Of a stretch of 64,000 nucleotides of DNA, positions 63,037 to 64,000 are shown piece after piece (the stretch's first letter is position 1; each line of letters starts with the position of its first letter). A program made the translations under genes and the position numbers. Location: NCBI GenBank assembly GCA_947471745.1, contig CANJKZ010000506.1, forward strand, positions 62,001 to 126,000, written 5' to 3'. A model generated the notes under the pieces. It worked only from the letters and a program-made list of their open reading frames with translations, had not been told where the DNA came from and did not search any database. The stretch comes from Closterium sp. Naga37s-1. Taxonomy: Eukaryota; Streptophyta; Zygnematophyceae; Desmidiales; Closteriaceae.

Positions 63037-63113
63037 GCAGCGCGAGGTGCTGTGGGGAGCACCGGTTGGAGCAGGAGAGGGAGAGGGAGGGCGAGCGGGG
63101 AGGACGGCAAGGT
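63037..63113 (+). repeat. Copy of TAF5 exon 5 tail plus donor
   Basis: Repeats about 62877-62997 (from GGGCAGCGCGAGGTGCTGTG to GACGGCAAG and its GTGAGATGCGTG donor region) with an internal deletion of about 20 bp and other changes. The 14-bp minisatellite starts immediately after it. Confidence 0.8.
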
Positions 63114-63126
63114 GAGATGCGTGGGG

Positions 63127-64000
63127 CTCACTGACTGGAGGTCACTGACTGGAGGTCACTGACTGGAGGTCACTGACTGGAGCTCACTGACTGGAGGTCA
63201 CTGACTGGAGCTCACTGACTGGAGCTCACTGACTGGAGGTCACTGACTGGAGGTCACTGACTGGAGGTCACTGACTGGAGGTCACTGACTGGAGGTCACT
63301 GACTGGAGGTCACTGACTGGAGCTCACTGACTGGAGCTCACTGACTGGAGGTCACTGACTGGAGGTCACTGACTGGAGCTCACTGACTGGAGCTCACTGA
63401 CTGGAGGTCACTGACTGGAGGTCACTGACTGGAGCTCACTGACTGGAGCTCACTGACTGGAGCTCACTGACTGGAGGTCACTGACTGGAGGTCACTGACT
63501 GGAGGTCACTGACTGGAGCTCACTGACTGGAGCTCACTGACTGGAGGTCACTGACTGGAGGTCACTGACTGGAGCTCACTGACTGGAGCTCACTGACTGG
63601 AGCTCACTGACTGGAGGTCACTGACTGGAGCTCACTGACTGGAGCTCACTGACTGGAGCTCACTGACTGGAGGTCACTGACTGGAGGTCACTGACTGGAG
63701 GTCACTGACTGGAGCTCACTGACTGGAGCTCACTGACTGGAGGTCACTGACTGGAGGTCACTGACTGGAGCTCACTGACTGGAGCTCACTGACTGGAGCT
63801 CACTGACTGGAGGTCACTGACTGGAGGTCACTGACTGGAGCTCACTGACTGGAGCTCACTAGCTGGAGCTCACTGACTGGAGGTCACTGACTGGAGGTCA
63901 CTGACTGGAGCTCACTGACTGGAGCTCACTGACTGGAGGTCATTGACTGGAGCTCACTGACTGGAGGTCACTGACTGGAGGTCACTGACTGGAGCTCACT
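63127..64000. repeat. 14-bp minisatellite, about 62 copies, running off the right edge
   Basis: Head-to-tail CACTGACTGGAGGT with a second common type, CACTGACTGGAGCT. The two types occur in runs of one to six, giving a two-letter code along the array, with rare deviants near 63855 and 63942. It lies in an intron of TAF5. The array is longer than the window shows. Confidence 0.97.

Noticed and set aside
63127..64000. CRISPR-like array
   Set aside because: Units of 14 bp are contiguous with no unique spacers; it is a minisatellite in a eukaryotic intron.

Overview
This is a GC-rich, intron-rich nuclear window from a plastid-bearing eukaryote of the green lineage. The evidence is a plastid glucose-6-phosphate/phosphate translocator, an OEP24-type plastid envelope pore, a DUF3326 protein (a family of cyanobacteria and plastid-bearing eukaryotes), a plant-type V-ATPase F subunit, a DUF4378 (LONGIFOLIA/TRM-like) protein and a chromovirus primed by initiator-Met tRNA. 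DUF4378/TRM proteins point to the streptophytes. With the high GC, abundant minisatellites and lineage-specific low-complexity proteins, a charophyte-grade alga (for example a zygnematophyte) is my best inference; the species is not proven.

Layout. 1-2.4 kb: a 16-bp minisatellite, then one exon of a DUF3326 gene (-). 2.4-2.9 kb: a 486-bp non-autonomous hAT element with a perfect 8-bp target duplication. 3.4-5.7 kb: nucleotide-sugar transporter (+). 6.3-8.0 kb: plastid GPT (+). 8.2-9.5 kb: N-terminal glutamine amidohydrolase NTAQ1 (-). 11.1-11.9 kb: OEP24 (-). 12.7-20.6 kb: eIF5B (+), with a PheT-like tRNA-binding domain in its N-terminal region. 21.5-22.4 kb: secreted Lys/Pro-rich protein (-). 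22.9-28.2 kb: a complete but mutated Ty3/Gypsy chromovirus with two LTRs. 28.3-39.4 kb: a 23-exon ELAPOR/EIG121-like type I membrane protein (-). 40.5-44.2 kb: DUF4378/TRM-like protein (+). 44.7-45.4 kb: VHA-F (+). 45.8-49.6 kb: HtrA/Deg protease (-). 50.4-50.9 kb: second copy of the hAT element. 52.3-56.2 kb: unknown 1299-residue protein (+). 56.2-57.9 kb: LINE 3' fragment with an open frame. 58.1-60.7 kb: unknown Ala/Pro-rich protein (+). 61.0 kb to the right edge: 5' part of TAF5 (+), running into a 14-bp minisatellite.

The genes do not form a pathway; this is an ordinary mosaic of housekeeping genes. Exon structures were worked out by hand from splice consensus, phase and family resemblance; every multi-exon model that I give as complete closes in frame.

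The most unusual signal is structural. At least five genes carry, inside introns, partial copies of the neighbouring exon's edge: an exon tail plus its donor just downstream, or an acceptor plus exon head just upstream. The copies differ from the working exon mainly at silent positions (in eIF5B 22 of 23 differing codons by my count). Four of them are capped by a short palindrome of the form CTTTTGAGGCGCCTCAAAAG exactly at the duplication junction. This needs either an unusual duplication/repair process that draws on a diverged second copy, or a systematic assembly artefact; either is worth resolving.
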